NCBI GenBank assembly: GCA_964400675.1
Contig: CAYNVO010000009.1
Location: 62,001-126,000, forward strand
Direction of reading: 5' to 3'
Source of the DNA: 9FT-COMBO-48-23 sp964400675
Lineage (GTDB): Bacteria > Chloroflexota > Dehalococcoidia > GIF9 > UBA5629
DNA: 64,000 nucleotides
Program-made: the position numbers and the translations under genes
Notes under the pieces: generated by a model
Told to the model about the DNA's origin: nothing
Database searches by the model: none
Seen by the model: only the letters and a program-made list of their open reading frames with translations
Part shown: positions 17,042 to 25,009 of the stretch, one piece after another
Layout of the letters: the number at the start of each line of letters is the position of its first letter
How positions within the stretch are numbered: the first letter of the stretch is position 1

Positions 17042-17176
17042 ATGAAAATCCCTGTTAAGTCTATTAAGTCTAATAAGATATTTCTTCCGTTGCTTGTTCT
17101 CTCGGTGGTTGTATCGCTGTGCACTGGTAACAGCACGACTACAGCGCCAAATTCGCTAAAGCCTGGAGGGAAATGA
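17042..17176 (+). CDS. Possible very small lipoprotein-like peptide
   Basis: 44 codons starting MKIPVKSIKSNKIF. A hydrophobic core LPLLVLSVVVSLC ends in a cysteine that could be lipidated, then a Thr/Ser/Pro-rich short tail. No clear ribosome binding site. It fills most of the gap between the CcdA-like gene and the MauE fusion and lies on the same strand. It may instead be the remnant of a longer lipoprotein. Confidence 0.35.
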   Translation: MKIPVKSIKSNKIFLPLLVLSVVVSLCTGNSTTTAPNSLKPGGK

Positions 17177-17225
17177 ATAGTACCACTGGTGAACAGGACA
17201 AGAGCGTCATCCATGGAGACTTAAA

Positions 17226-18950
17226 ATGGTGAAATGGACTGCTAAAAAAAGAAAGACTGCACCAGGCAAAATTCTCAAATCTAAGGAGAAAAACAGAAAT
17301 ATAATAAGTTTGGTGGCCAGCGTCCTTATTGGCCTCACCTTACTGGTATCTGGCACGGGGAAAATAGTTGGCGCAGAAGGTGTGCCAGCACAGATCGTCG
17401 ACTTCATCAGCAACATAATTCCTGACATATTTATCACCCCGGCAACCCTCTCCTTTCTATACAATATTCTTATTCCTCATGTCTTTCCCTGGGCAGAATT
17501 TATTTTAGGAGCTTGTCTACTTATCGGCTTCTTACCTCGTCTTATGGCCGTTCTGACCATCCCGCTGCTCCTATCATTCCTGGGGACAAATCTCTGGGCC
17601 ATTATCCACGGAGGCTATGCCACCTGTGCCAGCTGCTTCGGCATATGGGAAAATTATCTCGGCTCTCTCACCCCCGTTCAATCCCTGGCCTACGACCTCG
17701 TCCTTATCGCCTTCGCCATCGTGGTAATAACCTTCCACCCCGGAGGGTTCCTCAGCAGCAGGAAATGGCTGGAAAACCTGGGAAAAGGAAAAAAGAAGCT
17801 TGATGCGGCAACGATAAAACTAACAATATCTGAACTCGGCAGCCGCTTACGAGACTTCGGCTCAAAAGCTTTAATATATCTAAAGGCAATCGGCGGGAAA
17901 GCCAGACAGCATCCTTATATTGCCCTGGTTGCTGGTATATGCGTTCTCGGACTGGTTGCATACGGCATCGTCGCAGCCTCTAGTCGTCCTGCCGCACACG
18001 TTGTCTCTGATATACATGTGACAGTATCTGAAACCAGTGCGGTCATATCCTGGGCAACAGACAAGCCTGCAATAAACAGCATTGAAATATATAAAGAAGA
18101 CCACAGTTTTATCACTACAGTGACCGATGAAAACCCAGTAACTGCCCATCTAATACCCGTCGAGGGACTTCTACCCGATAGCACATATTTCTTTGAGATA
18201 TTATCCGCAGATAAACAGGCTCTATCTAAAGTAAGCTCATTCAAAACACTGGTCATAAAACCCTTCACAATCTCCGATATAAGAGTCTCTTACATAAACG
18301 AGTCCAGCGCTACAATAACATGGGTCACCAGCAGACCTGCCACCGGCGAAGTCAAATATTGGGTTCAAGCCTCTCAAGGCCAACAAACGGCATCGAGCAG
18401 CGAACTTGTCACCCAGCACAGTATCAATCTGACCTCACTCGAAACCGACACTATTTACCACTACCAGGTCAAGTCTGTAGATACCAGCGGTACACAAGCC
18501 ATCTCACCTCAATTTACCATGAGCGCCCAAATAGGCAGACCCGCCCCCGATTTCACTCTCAATTCACTTGATGGCAAGACCATATCTTTAAGCGATTACC
18601 AGGGGAAATTAATCATGCTGGACTTCTGGATGTGGAGTTGCACAGCCTGCAGGGAAAAGATGGCTATAATTCAGGAGGCTTACGCTAGAATCCCACCGGA
18701 GAAGATGGCAATACTCCCTATACATTTCATGGGGAGAGAATCATCAATTCGGAGCTATGTCGAGGGCGAGAAACTGACTGTTCCCGTTCTCCTTGACCCG
18801 GATGGAACAGTGACCGACCTTTATAATGTGAAGGTTTTCCCCACAGTTCTCTTCATAGATGGTGACGGAATAATCCGGTTAATAGACCCGAGATTCAGCA
18901 ACGTCGAAGAGTTGGAAAATATTTTCAACAACTTGCCTGAAGACAAGTAA
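17226..18950 (+). CDS. MauE/DoxX - FN3 - FN3 - TlpA thioredoxin fusion
   Basis: 574 residues. Residues about 20-175 form a four-helix MauE/DoxX-like redox membrane domain with a loop CASCFG. A further transmembrane helix follows (YIALVAGICVLGLVAYGIV, near 235-253). Next are two fibronectin-III-like domains (near 262-350 and 352-435), recognisable by 'AVISWATDKPA' and 'ATITWVTSRPA' strands. The C-terminal TlpA/AhpC-type thioredoxin starts at GRPAPDFTLNSLDGKT and carries WSCTACREK as the active CxxC (about 473-476), with FPTVLFID as the cis-Pro loop. The redox domain should lie outside the cell, fed with electrons by the membrane part. Such a fusion is unusual; in this place it may serve arsenic thiol chemistry. 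Confidence 0.85.
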   Translation: MVKWTAKKRKTAPGKILKSKEKNRNIISLVASVLIGLTLLVSGTGKIVGAEGVPAQIVDFISNIIPDIFITPATLSFLYNILIPHVFPWAEFILGACLLIGFLPRLMAVLTIPLLLSFLGTNLWAIIHGGYATCASCFGIWENYLGSLTPVQSLAYDLVLIAFAIVVITFHPGGFLSSRKWLENLGKGKKKLDAATIKLTISELGSRLRDFGSKALIYLKAIGGKARQHPYIALVAGICVLGLVAYGIVAASSRPAAHVVSDIHVTVSETSAVISWATDKPAINSIEIYKEDHSFITTVTDENPVTAHLIPVEGLLPDSTYFFEILSADKQALSKVSSFKTLVIKPFTISDIRVSYINESSATITWVTSRPATGEVKYWVQASQGQQTASSSELVTQHSINLTSLETDTIYHYQVKSVDTSGTQAISPQFTMSAQIGRPAPDFTLNSLDGKTISLSDYQGKLIMLDFWMWSCTACREKMAIIQEAYARIPPEKMAILPIHFMGRESSIRSYVEGEKLTVPVLLDPDGTVTDLYNVKVFPTVLFIDGDGIIRLIDPRFSNVEELENIFNNLPEDK

Positions 18951-19101
18951 AAATCACATAATATCCTTATAGCAGTACCGCTTATCATTTACTTCTTCTT
19001 CATGCGGTTGTTTACTTTCTTCATAGCCCGAAGACTTAAAGCCAGTTATCCGAGAGCCACCTGAAACCGGAGTTGGATAGAAGGCAGAAAAAACAAACCC
19101 C

Positions 19102-19131
19102 TTGACAAAACGATTTAGCCTGAACTATAAT
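19102..19131 (+). promoter_or_regulatory. Promoter of the second arsR
   Basis: TTGACA (19102-19107), 18-base spacer, perfect TATAAT (19126-19131). The expected transcript start, near 19138, coincides with the ATG at 19139, so the mRNA is probably leaderless. Confidence 0.75.
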
Positions 19132-19147
19132 TCGAAACATGTCGAAT
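19130..19147 (+). promoter_or_regulatory. Operator palindrome over the arsR2 start codon
   Basis: ATTCGA-N6-TCGAAT, perfect six-base arms, spans the end of the -10 box, the presumed transcript start and the ATG. Ideal position for autorepression. The same half-sites recur at 23644-23659. Confidence 0.65.
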
Positions 19148-19468
19148 CTTCGAAATACTGACGCCGAGCGACTCTCCCATGCATTTAAGGCGTTGTCGAA
19201 TCCCCACCGCTTGAGCATTTTCATGCGCTTAGCTTCATGCTGTTTGCCCGGAGGAACCTGTAACGCAGACTCTGATATGCGCGAGTGCGTAGGAGCAGTC
19301 GGCAAAAATCTGGGCCTGGCACCTTCAACAATCTCTCACCACATAAAGGAACTCCACAGGGCAGGTCTGATTAAAATCGAAAGAAAAGGGCAGAACGTCG
19401 AGTGCTGGGTTGATCCAGATACACTGGATGCCCTGGCCAAGTTTTTCAAGCAGCCAGTCCAAGTTTGA
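19139..19468 (+). CDS. arsR: ArsR-family regulator 2
   Basis: 109 residues. Winged-helix core FKALSNPHRLSIFMRLASCC, recognition helix APSTISHHIKELHRAGL and wing IERKGQNVECWVD. It carries a different cysteine set from ArsR1: CC (about 34-35), C41 and C50 before the recognition helix, so the metal site and perhaps the ligand differ (for example methylated or aromatic arsenic). No ribosome binding site precedes the ATG, in keeping with a leaderless mRNA. It heads the unit with the CARDB-like lipoprotein, ArsM and DUF763. Confidence 0.87.
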   Translation: MSNLRNTDAERLSHAFKALSNPHRLSIFMRLASCCLPGGTCNADSDMRECVGAVGKNLGLAPSTISHHIKELHRAGLIKIERKGQNVECWVDPDTLDALAKFFKQPVQV

Positions 19469-19501
19469 TTACTGTGATAAAGCTCATAAATAACAGCTTA
19501 A

Positions 19502-20230
19502 ATGAGATTGGATATAAGGACAGTGAATAAGAAAATAGCAGGTATAATATCCTTGCTGGTTTTGATGTCAATCTCTGGTCTCCTGCAGGCATGCGCCGAG
19601 GCTCAACCCAGCTTCGAAGTATTGTCTCTGGACATCATCCCTCAAAAGATTACCACCGCTGAGAGAGCCACTATTGAAGTTGAGATAAGAAACAATGACG
19701 CTAAAGACGCTACTTACACCGTGCCCTTGATGGTTAACGGAGTAGCCGACGATAGAAGGAGCGTCACGCTAGCCCCCGGAGAAACAGAACTGCTAACCTT
19801 CACGCTTGCCAGAAGCCAACCTGGTACCTACAGTATTTCGGTTGGAAGCAGGGAATCAACCCTCGTGGTCGAAAAGCTTTCACCTCCAGAATTTTGTCTT
19901 TCCGACATGGAGGCTAATCCGGCCGAGGTCAATGTCGGGGGCAATATTGTTATCACCGCCAAGATCTCAAACATCGGCGGCACTCAGGGCAGCTACACTG
20001 CCGAGTTGAAGATAGACGGTGTCACTATTGAAACAGAGCAATTCACTATAGCTGCCGGGACCGATTATAAGGTGGCCTTTAAACTGTGCGAGTGCTCTCC
20101 CGGTACTTATACAGTTACCCTCGGTAAGCTTACCAGCAAGTTTGTGGTTAAGGGACCGCCCAGGCCAGTGATAAATTATCCCACACCCACACCCACACCA
20201 ACCAACTCCGGCTGCTCAACCAGAGGCTGA
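19502..20230 (+). CDS. Lipoprotein with two CARDB-like beta domains
   Basis: 242 residues. Hydrophobic signal IAGIISLLVLMSISGLLQAC with lipobox LQAC. Two repeats of a roughly 90-residue beta-sandwich follow, one from VLSLDIIPQKITTAERAT and one from DMEANPAEVNVGGNI; both end in a PGTY(S/T)(I/V) strand, as in CARDB/adhesion modules. The C-terminus is a Thr-Pro linker with a final CSTRG. It is an extracellular binding or scaffold protein; a direct link to arsenic is shown only by its place between arsR2 and arsM. Confidence 0.75.
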   Translation: MRLDIRTVNKKIAGIISLLVLMSISGLLQACAEAQPSFEVLSLDIIPQKITTAERATIEVEIRNNDAKDATYTVPLMVNGVADDRRSVTLAPGETELLTFTLARSQPGTYSISVGSRESTLVVEKLSPPEFCLSDMEANPAEVNVGGNIVITAKISNIGGTQGSYTAELKIDGVTIETEQFTIAAGTDYKVAFKLCECSPGTYTVTLGKLTSKFVVKGPPRPVINYPTPTPTPTNSGCSTRG

Positions 20231-20320
20231 GGGTAGAAGCACGGCTGCCCAGTTCGGGCAGCAGGCAAAAGCAGAAACAGACACCACAATCAATAATTTT
20301 ACTTATATAGGGGGCAAAAA

Positions 20321-21148
20321 ATGAAAAAAGAAGAGGTCAGGAAAGTTGTCAGAGAGGGCTATGCACAGGTTGCCAAAGGCGGCAGTTCTTGTTGCGCACC
20401 GCAGAGCTCGTGCTGCTGCACACCCAACATAGCCGCAGACATAAGCAAGAAAATAGGCTATACCGACGAGGATATACACTCAGTCCCTGAAGGAGCTAAC
20501 CTGGGGCTCGGCTGTGGCAACCCCGTAGCCATAGCTTCTTTGAAGGAAGGCGAGGTCATCCTCGACCTCGGCTCGGGCGCTGGTTTCGACTGCTTCCTGG
20601 CGGCGAACATAGTTGGCAAAACAGGCAGGGTTATCGGCGTGGATATGACGCCGGAAATGATAGAAAAAGCCCGAGAAAACGCCCGGAAAGGTAACTTCGA
20701 AAATGTGGAGTTCCGGCTGGGCGAAATCGAAAACCTGCCAGTGGCTGATAACCATGTCGATGCCATCATCTCGAACTGCGTTATTAACCTGTCGCCGGAT
20801 AAAGACAGAGTTTTCCAGGAGGCATTCCGGGTATTAAAACCCGGCGGCAGACTGATGGTCTCAGACATGGTACTAATTAGAGAACTTCCAGATTCGATAA
20901 AGAGCTCAGTTGCCGCCTACATCGGCTGCATTGCTGGTGCCACAATGAAGGATGAATACATAGAGGCAATTAAGGCTGCGGGATTCGAGCAGGTAAGCAT
21001 AGTTGACGAGACAGCTTTCTCGGCTAGTTACGCACCAAAAGACCCCGTAGCACAGACGCTGGCAAATGATGCCGGGATTTCTGGGGCAGATTTGGAAAAG
21101 CTTGGCAGCTCCATCAGAAGCATAAAGGTCCATGCCATAAAGCCGTGA
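20321..21148 (+). CDS. arsM: Arsenite S-adenosylmethionine methyltransferase
   Basis: 275 residues; ATG after TAGGGGG. Methylates trivalent arsenic with SAM in the cytoplasm. The N-terminal cysteine-rich patch is SSCCAPQSSCCCTPN (residues about 22-36). The SAM site is LDLGSGAGFDCFLAAN (about 81-96) with VIGVDMTPEMI. The two catalytic thiolates expected in ArsM are seen as SNCVINL (about 152) and YIGCIAGA (about 202), and 'KPGGRLMVSDMV' closes the Rossmann core. The length is slightly short for the family but all key cysteines are present. A four-base GTGA overlap couples it to the DUF763 gene. Confidence 0.93.
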   Translation: MKKEEVRKVVREGYAQVAKGGSSCCAPQSSCCCTPNIAADISKKIGYTDEDIHSVPEGANLGLGCGNPVAIASLKEGEVILDLGSGAGFDCFLAANIVGKTGRVIGVDMTPEMIEKARENARKGNFENVEFRLGEIENLPVADNHVDAIISNCVINLSPDKDRVFQEAFRVLKPGGRLMVSDMVLIRELPDSIKSSVAAYIGCIAGATMKDEYIEAIKAAGFEQVSIVDETAFSASYAPKDPVAQTLANDAGISGADLEKLGSSIRSIKVHAIKP

Positions 21149-22236
21149 AAATGACTAGCTCACCACAACGGACTGGAATCGCCAACCTGCCGTTGCACTA
21201 CGGCAAAGCGCCGCGGTGGCTATTCGACCACATGACCAGGCTGTCACGGGAAATCACTATCGCCATCGCCACCGAGTTCGGCCCTGATGAGATGCTCCGC
21301 CGCCTGTCAGACCCTTTCTGGTTCCAGGCCTTCGGCTGCGTCCTGGGCTATGACTGGCACTCCAGCGGCGTAACCACTACCGTCTGCGGCGCAATCAAGG
21401 AAGGAGTTAAAGGACTGGAAACCGACCTGGGCTTGTTCGTTGCCGGCGGCAAAGGCAAAGCATCGCGGAAAACTCCAGCCGAAATCGAGAGCCACGGTCA
21501 CCTATTAAATACAGAACCATCGGCCCTGGTCTACGCCAGCCGCATGGCAGCCAAGGTTGATAACTCAGCGCTTCAAGACGGCTACCAGCTCTATCACCAT
21601 ACCTTCTTCTTCACCGCCGATGGCTCCTGGTCGGTAGTTCAGCAGGGGATGAATGAAAACAATCGCTATGCCCGCCGTTATCACTGGCTGGGTGAAAAGG
21701 TAACCGATTTCGTCTGCGAGCCGCATTCCGCCATCTGCGCTCAAGCAAGAGTCGAAGCCTTGAACCTGGTGGCCACTGAGAGCCAGCCGGCACGGGACAC
21801 CATCACACAGATTACACTCGAGGAAAAACCGGAGAAAATTATCAGCCAGTTAAAGAGGCTCAAGACCCTCGACCTGCCATCCCGACACCATCTCAGCCTT
21901 GAAGACATACACCCCGACAGGTTGAACAGGACTCTCCTAATCACCTATGAGCGTCACCCTGAAAATTTCGAAAAATTACTCAGTCTGGAAGGCGTTGGCC
22001 CAAAAACACTACGTGCCCTGAGCCTGATTTCAGAGCTAATCTACGATGTGCCGGTCAGCCTTCGCGACCCGGCCCGGTACAGCTTCGCCCACGGCGGCAA
22101 AGACGGACACCCCTATCCCGTGGACAGGAGAACCTATGACAGGAGCATCGAAATACTCAAGCAGGCACTGGAAAAAGCTAAGGTGGGCGAAACTGAAAAA
22201 ATAGCTGCCTTCAGACGGTTAAGAGCCTGGCTGTAA
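21145..22236 (+). CDS. DUF763 family protein
   Basis: 363 residues; GTG start overlapping the arsM stop (an ATG six bases later is an alternative). DUF763 family, seen in archaea and some bacteria; the biochemical role is unknown to me. Matching blocks are TGIANLPLHYGKAPRWLF at the start, PFWFQAFGCVLGYDWHSSG (about 53-71), a 'GLFVAGGKGKASRKTP' loop, FFTADGSWSVVQQGMN, the C-terminal helix-hairpin-helix-like LLSLEGVGPKTLRALSLIS, and YSFAHGGKDGHPYPVDR. The HhH element suggests DNA contact. The coupling to arsM may be transcriptional convenience only. Confidence 0.85.
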   Translation: MKMTSSPQRTGIANLPLHYGKAPRWLFDHMTRLSREITIAIATEFGPDEMLRRLSDPFWFQAFGCVLGYDWHSSGVTTTVCGAIKEGVKGLETDLGLFVAGGKGKASRKTPAEIESHGHLLNTEPSALVYASRMAAKVDNSALQDGYQLYHHTFFFTADGSWSVVQQGMNENNRYARRYHWLGEKVTDFVCEPHSAICAQARVEALNLVATESQPARDTITQITLEEKPEKIISQLKRLKTLDLPSRHHLSLEDIHPDRLNRTLLITYERHPENFEKLLSLEGVGPKTLRALSLISELIYDVPVSLRDPARYSFAHGGKDGHPYPVDRRTYDRSIEILKQALEKAKVGETEKIAAFRRLRAWL

Positions 22237-22251
22237 ACACGCCGTTTTAAC

Positions 22252-23550
22252 CTAGCTGCCCCTGGTGCTTAGCTCTGTCTTCGGCTTTGGTGGTGTGCAC
22301 AGGAAAATAGCCGCCAGTCCAACAGCCGCCACTACCCAACCAATAATCAGAATTGTTAAATAGCTGCCCTGCAGGTCATAAAGGTAGCCGGCCAGAGGTG
22401 CCGCCACGGCTTGAAACAACATCGAGAAAGGCGAAACCACACCGTTAATGCTGGCAAAAGCCTTTGCCCCCCAGTAATTGCCCACAATGGTGGGCACACA
22501 GATATAGGCTATGCCGAAGCCGAAGCCGCCCAGTAGCGGGTACAGATAAGCTGCCCACATAGCCGTTGGCGAGACGAACCAGAACAGAATCCCTCCCAGT
22601 AGGATGCAAAGAGCACCGAAGGCAAAAAGGAAGCGCGGCTCGATAGTATCGCCCAGAGCGGCGGTGGTGAAACGTCCCACAACGCTCAATCCGATAGCCA
22701 AACTGTAAAAGAAAGCTGCCATTGCCGGGTCAAAACCGCGGTCCTGCAGGTGTAGAGGCCCCTGCGTGACAATCACCTGCCATAAAAAGAAGCTGCACAC
22801 CACAGCAACCACTAAAGCCCACAGCGTCGGCGACTTTAGAGCATCGCGCAAGGTCCAATCGACCGTGGTTCGATAGACCCGTGCCGCCCGGCTGGTACCG
22901 CTTATTGCTGCCTCCACTTCATGCGGAGCCAGCCCATGAGCATGCTGCCCCAAATCAGCCGGCTGGTTGCGCACCGTAAGCATAGCCACAACTATCCCTA
23001 TTATTGAAGCTACGGCGATAATGAACCAGCCGATGCGCCAGTTTCCACCGCCAGCCTCAACCGCTACGCTTATTATTTGAGGTGCCAGGAAACCGCCGAT
23101 AGCACCACCTCCCATTACCAGACCCATAGCCATGGCACGGCGGGCACTAAACCAGGCAACGATCACCGTTTGAACCGGAATCATTGAGGCAAGCGCTGCC
23201 CCCAGGCCAACAAAAAGAGACAAAACGAGGTAAATTGAATAGATATGACCCAGCAAGCCCATCAGAATGGCAGCTATGGTCACAATGACTCCACCGATAG
23301 CCAGAGTAACACGCGCTCCAAGGCGCCCAATCATCCAGGCAGCCAGCGGACCGGTGAGCCCGAAGAGCAACATCAAGGCAGTAGCACCCACCATTATCTC
23401 CCCTCTCGACCACCCCATCTCCTCAATCATAAACGGGTAGAGCACCGCCGGGCTGTAGAAGGCAAAGCCAATCGGAATTGTATAGACAATCCAGAGGAAA
23501 AATATCAACCACCACCCATAGAAGCCCTTCGTTTTCGTCTCAGTAGCCAA
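22252..23550 (-). CDS. MFS transporter (oxalate/monocarboxylate-like)
   Basis: 432 residues with 12 hydrophobic segments. N-terminal FYGWWLIFFLWIVYTIP and LYPFMIEEMGWSRGEIM are typical of the OFA/monocarboxylate group of the major facilitator family. The loop-2 motif is GRLGARVTLAIGG. Conserved GFGIAYICVPTIVGNYWG in the second half. The substrate is probably a small organic acid, an inference from family only. Convergent with DUF763, with only 15 bases between them. Its upstream side faces a strong double palindrome at 23644-23678. Confidence 0.82.
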   Translation of the reverse strand: MATETKTKGFYGWWLIFFLWIVYTIPIGFAFYSPAVLYPFMIEEMGWSRGEIMVGATALMLLFGLTGPLAAWMIGRLGARVTLAIGGVIVTIAAILMGLLGHIYSIYLVLSLFVGLGAALASMIPVQTVIVAWFSARRAMAMGLVMGGGAIGGFLAPQIISVAVEAGGGNWRIGWFIIAVASIIGIVVAMLTVRNQPADLGQHAHGLAPHEVEAAISGTSRAARVYRTTVDWTLRDALKSPTLWALVVAVVCSFFLWQVIVTQGPLHLQDRGFDPAMAAFFYSLAIGLSVVGRFTTAALGDTIEPRFLFAFGALCILLGGILFWFVSPTAMWAAYLYPLLGGFGFGIAYICVPTIVGNYWGAKAFASINGVVSPFSMLFQAVAAPLAGYLYDLQGSYLTILIIGWVVAAVGLAAIFLCTPPKPKTELSTRGS

Positions 23551-23643
23551 AGCAATAATCCTTTTCCAGATTTAAACAGGTGCACAAGATACGAGCCCCT
23601 ATTATACCACCATAGCCCATGTTTTTACCCACTACCCAATAGC

Positions 23644-23678
23644 ATTCGATGCATCGAATATACTCTTATTAGAGTATA
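23644..23678. promoter_or_regulatory. Two adjacent perfect palindromes
   Basis: ATTCGATGCATCGAAT (23644-23659), then TATACTCT-TATT-AGAGTATA (23659-23678). They lie between the divergent MFS gene and the small zinc-ribbon gene, just before a -35 box. The ATTCGA/TCGAAT arms equal those of the arsR2 operator, with spacing 4 instead of 6. Confidence 0.5.
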
Positions 23679-23683
23679 CCCCC

Positions 23684-23711
23684 TTGACACCTCCTAGCTA
23701 ATGAATATAAT
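23684..23711 (+). promoter_or_regulatory. Promoter of the small zinc-ribbon gene
   Basis: TTGACA (23684-23689), 16-base spacer, TATAAT (23706-23711). The surrounding 38 bases are nearly identical to the promoter inside the insertion at 49.83-49.87 kb. Confidence 0.7.
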
Positions 23712-23733
23712 TTAGCTGTAGGGGGTGATTTAT

Positions 23734-23937
23734 ATGCCGGGTAATCCTCAACAAAAAATCATAAAACCATGGCGGCTACCATTTATTGAGTGTCCTATTT
23801 GTACGAAAGCATTAGATATTAGCCCCATTGATAGGAACATTGGGGTAATTCCACGACATAATAGGTTAGATGAGCCGGGACAAAAATGTCCGGCTTCTGG
23901 GAAGTCACTTCATGGGATTACTATTCATAATCCTTGA
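23734..23937 (+). CDS. Small zinc-ribbon-like protein
   Basis: 67 residues from the ATG preceded by GGGGG; an in-frame GTG lies 9 bases upstream. Pattern: FIECPICTKAL, then IPRHNRLDEPG, then KCPASGKSLHG. The cysteine pair and the later Cys with nearby His look like a minimal metal-binding ribbon, of a kind common in small phage or mobile-element proteins. Not recognised further. It lies between repeats ACCCACTACCCAA (23627-23639 and 23954-23966), so it may belong to a small mobile cassette. Confidence 0.6.
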   Translation: MPGNPQQKIIKPWRLPFIECPICTKALDISPIDRNIGVIPRHNRLDEPGQKCPASGKSLHGITIHNP

Positions 23938-23968
23938 CATTATGTCCAAATTGACCCACTACCCAACC

Positions 23969-23997
23969 TTGACACGGGACTGAATATAAAATATACT
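23969..23997 (+). promoter_or_regulatory. Promoter before the DUF2784 gene
   Basis: TTGACA (23969-23974), 17-base spacer, TATACT (23992-23997), 25 bases before the ATG at 24022. Confidence 0.65.
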
Positions 23998-24021
23998 CGC
24001 CGAAAATCTGGCTGGTAAATA

Positions 24022-24456
24022 ATGCTCTGGAAAATTCTTGCCGACGTAGTCACAGGGCTACACCTTTTCCTCATAGTCTTCTTTGCTGTTTCGGTGGTGC
24101 TTTTAGCCACAGGCTTCTTCAGAGGACATCGCAACTGGCAGATATTCTACTGGGTTTTCGTTGCGCTAGCAGTGGGGTTACAGGTGGCGCTATCGACAGG
24201 AACATTGAAGTCCTGTCCTATAACCGACTTGGAATACACGTTGAGAAGGCTTTATGATAATAGCGAAAGCTGGCTGCGGACCAGGTCAATTTTGGCAACC
24301 GCCATATTCAATGTAACCGGAGCCGAGGTGCCTGAATATACTTTGACCATTGCCATGGTGACTGGAATAGCAATAATTGTAATTTCCCTGATTTTCTGGA
24401 AACCAGCCATACCATCGCAGCGGCAATCTTTAGAGCGAACTCAGCCTCTCCCGTAG
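24022..24456 (+). CDS. DUF2784 family membrane protein
   Basis: 144 residues, four hydrophobic segments: ADVVTGLHLFLIVFFAVSVV, IFYWVFVALAVGLQVAL, a shorter one and TLTIAMVTGIAIIVISLIFW. The family motif with CPITDLEYTLRR (about residues 73-84) marks DUF2784. Function unknown. Its 3' end overlaps the convergent exonuclease gene by 27 bases. The ribosome binding site is weak (CTGGTAAATA). Confidence 0.78.
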   Translation: MLWKILADVVTGLHLFLIVFFAVSVVLLATGFFRGHRNWQIFYWVFVALAVGLQVALSTGTLKSCPITDLEYTLRRLYDNSESWLRTRSILATAIFNVTGAEVPEYTLTIAMVTGIAIIVISLIFWKPAIPSQRQSLERTQPLP

Positions 24457-24927
24457 CACTTTGAGGTTCACTACGTCTTCCCTGTTATACTCCAGAAGCA
24501 GAGCCAGGGCGCTTTCATTGCCACCTTTCATATAGCTCCACCATAGCTTTACTGCTTCATAGCCGCCGATGCCCTGCAACCGCCGGGGAATGCCCAGCCG
24601 CCGCTCAACTGCTTTAAACCCACCATATAAGTTACATCTCCAGCAGTCATACATCAGGTCATGATGATAGTATGCTGTGGCAAGGTCTATGCCCAGAGAA
24701 TTAGAAATAAAGCGAAGGTCGAATCTGGCGCCATTATAGGTGTAGATTGTTTCTACATCCCTAAGGGCTGTAATGAGGTTGCCCCTGGTCACTTCTCCAC
24801 CGACCATCTGAATCAGCTCATTATCCCTGCCATCGCAACGGAGTACGCCGATTACGGTTATATAGTCAAAAAACTGTGATAAGCCGGTGGTCTCTATATC
24901 GAGGTAGGCATCGGCTGACCGTCTCAT
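24430..24927 (-). CDS. YprB-type RNase H-like 3'-5' exonuclease
   Basis: 165 residues, one compact domain. ExoI motif AYLDIETTGL (residues 7-16), ExoII-like TYNGARFDLRFI (about 61-72) and ExoIII YNREDVVNL (about 147-155) supply the acidic residues of a DEDD exonuclease. 'CWRCNLYGGFKAVERRLGI' is the usual linker of YprB-like proteins. Predicted to trim nucleic-acid 3' ends in the cytoplasm; no helicase partner is next to it. Confidence 0.85.
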   Translation of the reverse strand: MRRSADAYLDIETTGLSQFFDYITVIGVLRCDGRDNELIQMVGGEVTRGNLITALRDVETIYTYNGARFDLRFISNSLGIDLATAYYHHDLMYDCWRCNLYGGFKAVERRLGIPRRLQGIGGYEAVKLWWSYMKGGNESALALLLEYNREDVVNLKVLRERLSSL

Positions 24928-25009
24928 AGCTTATGCTTCCGCCTTCCTTTAAATTCCACCATAGCATACACCAGTGACGCCCGATTTGTCACTAATTAGA
25001 TGGTTACCA

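Noticed and set aside
17173..17232. 19-codon frame between the small lipoprotein-like ORF and the MauE fusion
   Set aside because: Too short and featureless; noted only as a possible frameshift trace.
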